Of a stretch of 55,488 nucleotides of DNA, positions 54,697 through 55,488 are shown one piece after another. The notes beneath the pieces are model-generated. The model was given only the letters and a program-made list of their open reading frames with translations, had not been told where the DNA came from and did not search any database. Every line of letters begins with the position of its first letter. The first letter of the stretch is position 1. Position numbers and translations under genes: made by a program. The stretch is from positions 1-55,488 of the forward strand of contig JAUCBJ010008866.1 in assembly GCA_032718475.1 (NCBI GenBank), written 5' to 3'. This stretch comes from Nemertoderma westbladi. Taxonomy: Eukaryota; Xenacoelomorpha; Nemertodermatida; Nemertodermatidae.

Positions 54697-55488
54697 TGTT
54701 CGCGCTTTTAGACCTTTGGCAGTTTAACCCACCAAATTAAGATGTCTTCTAGATATTAAATCTGCTTTTAGTCTATGACAAGTATTTGATTTACTACACT
54801 AGTCGAAACCAATCCGTGCGCGACCATTCACCCGCTGGATATTCCCGGGAGATTGGGTTCGACGGTTTAATTTTTATTGCTATGTAAGCCTAATGTATTA
54901 TTCGACTGACAGTATTATATAATCTCTGACAATATTATTCACCTTCGGTAATATTAACAGTTCCTTTAGGACGTGGCGCTTTATCTATATAAACAGAGTT
55001 ATGACTTAAACTACTCACAACGATATGGCTTAATTATAATTCACATATATGGCGCATTCTTTAGGAATTGCTTCTTTAACAGACTCACTCATACACAATG
55101 CTGCACAATACTGCATACTAATCTGCCAATCTTCACTGATTTTAGTCACATATAAAAGGAACACAGACTGGCTCATGTAGGGTCTATCAAATAACATTAG
55201 ATTCACTTCAAACCACTTTAACATAAGTCACAATCGTTTATCTGTAACCCTTCTCTCTTACCTTCGGTATATCAAGAACATTGGGTTTCGGGGTTGTTTA
55301 TCGTTATTCCAAATATAATAATTCATCAACCATATTATGAAGAAATGACAGTAAATAGCAGTATAACACAACAACTGAACACTGATTGTTATGAGTTTGC
55401 AATGTTTCAGCAGTCAGGATGTATCATCATCAGTCAGCAGTAGTCGTTAGGTATGTTAAATTGCAGTTAAAGGATATATGCCCTATAT
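54697..55488 (-). repeat. Diverged inverted copy of LTR block and leader
   Basis: Read on the minus strand, 55488 to 54697 matches block A plus leader (about 31090-31720): TATACCGAAGGTAAGAGA, GTGAATCTAATGTTAT, CACGTCCTAAAGGAACTGTT, CCAGCGGGTGAATGGTCGC and CAAAGGTCTAAAAGCGCGAA, with perhaps 20-25 percent difference. Continues past the window end. Confidence 0.75.

Overview
This is animal (metazoan) nuclear DNA, AT-rich and almost completely built of repeats and mobile elements. The evidence is spliced zinc-finger genes with GT/AG introns, a BEL/Pao LTR retrotransposon (a class known only from animals), and traces of hAT-, piggyBac-, Tc1/mariner- and Mutator-like elements. Frequent TAGGCCTA and ACCGGT words suggest a marine invertebrate, but I cannot name the species. 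I see no operons, rRNA, intact tRNA or CRISPR.

Layout. 1-2.29 kb: a tRNA-related repeat, a promoter-like LTR U3 with duplicated CCAAT units and a TATA box, then leader-like non-coding DNA. 2.29-6.83 kb (minus strand): copy 1 of a zinc-finger gene family, reduced to most of exon 1 plus part of its intron, which holds a 66-bp minisatellite. 6.79-19.2 kb: a graveyard of nested DNA transposons, several with clear target-site duplications. 20.16-28.52 kb: copy 2, a complete two-exon gene (547 aa) with a 6.7-kb intron carrying about 47 minisatellite units, an inserted TIR element that splits the array, and a piggyBac-like foldback element. 28.5-35.1 kb: its 3' flank, an LTR-like block, a long leader and the first part of a BEL/Pao gag. 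35.1-37.6 kb: a single minisatellite unit with the array flanks, then mostly unassigned DNA. 37.7-40.1 kb: copy 3, a complete two-exon gene (498 aa) with a short intron. 40.1-42.8 kb: a second copy of the 3' flank and LTR block, near-identical to the first from about 29.1 kb on, fused to the rest of gag and to protease, reverse transcriptase, RNase H and integrase (42.85-49.75 kb, broken by three stops and a frameshift). 52.05-53.82 kb: an unusual extra ORF with three CCHC-type knuckles. 53.9 kb-end: a third LTR block and a diverged inverted copy of LTR plus leader.

The most interesting object is the zinc-finger family. Exon 1 encodes a conserved N-terminal module and a long S/T/N/Q/P-rich region with a sumoylation-type IKTE motif; exon 2 encodes C2H2 fingers. 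Between copies 2 and 3 the finger number differs (6 against 4). In the first and last fingers every nucleotide difference changes an amino acid, mostly at DNA-contact helix positions. The flanking non-coding DNA is nearly identical. This resembles fast-evolving, perhaps transposon-directed, DNA-binding proteins. Second is the extra zinc-knuckle ORF between pol and the presumed 3' LTR of the BEL/Pao element.
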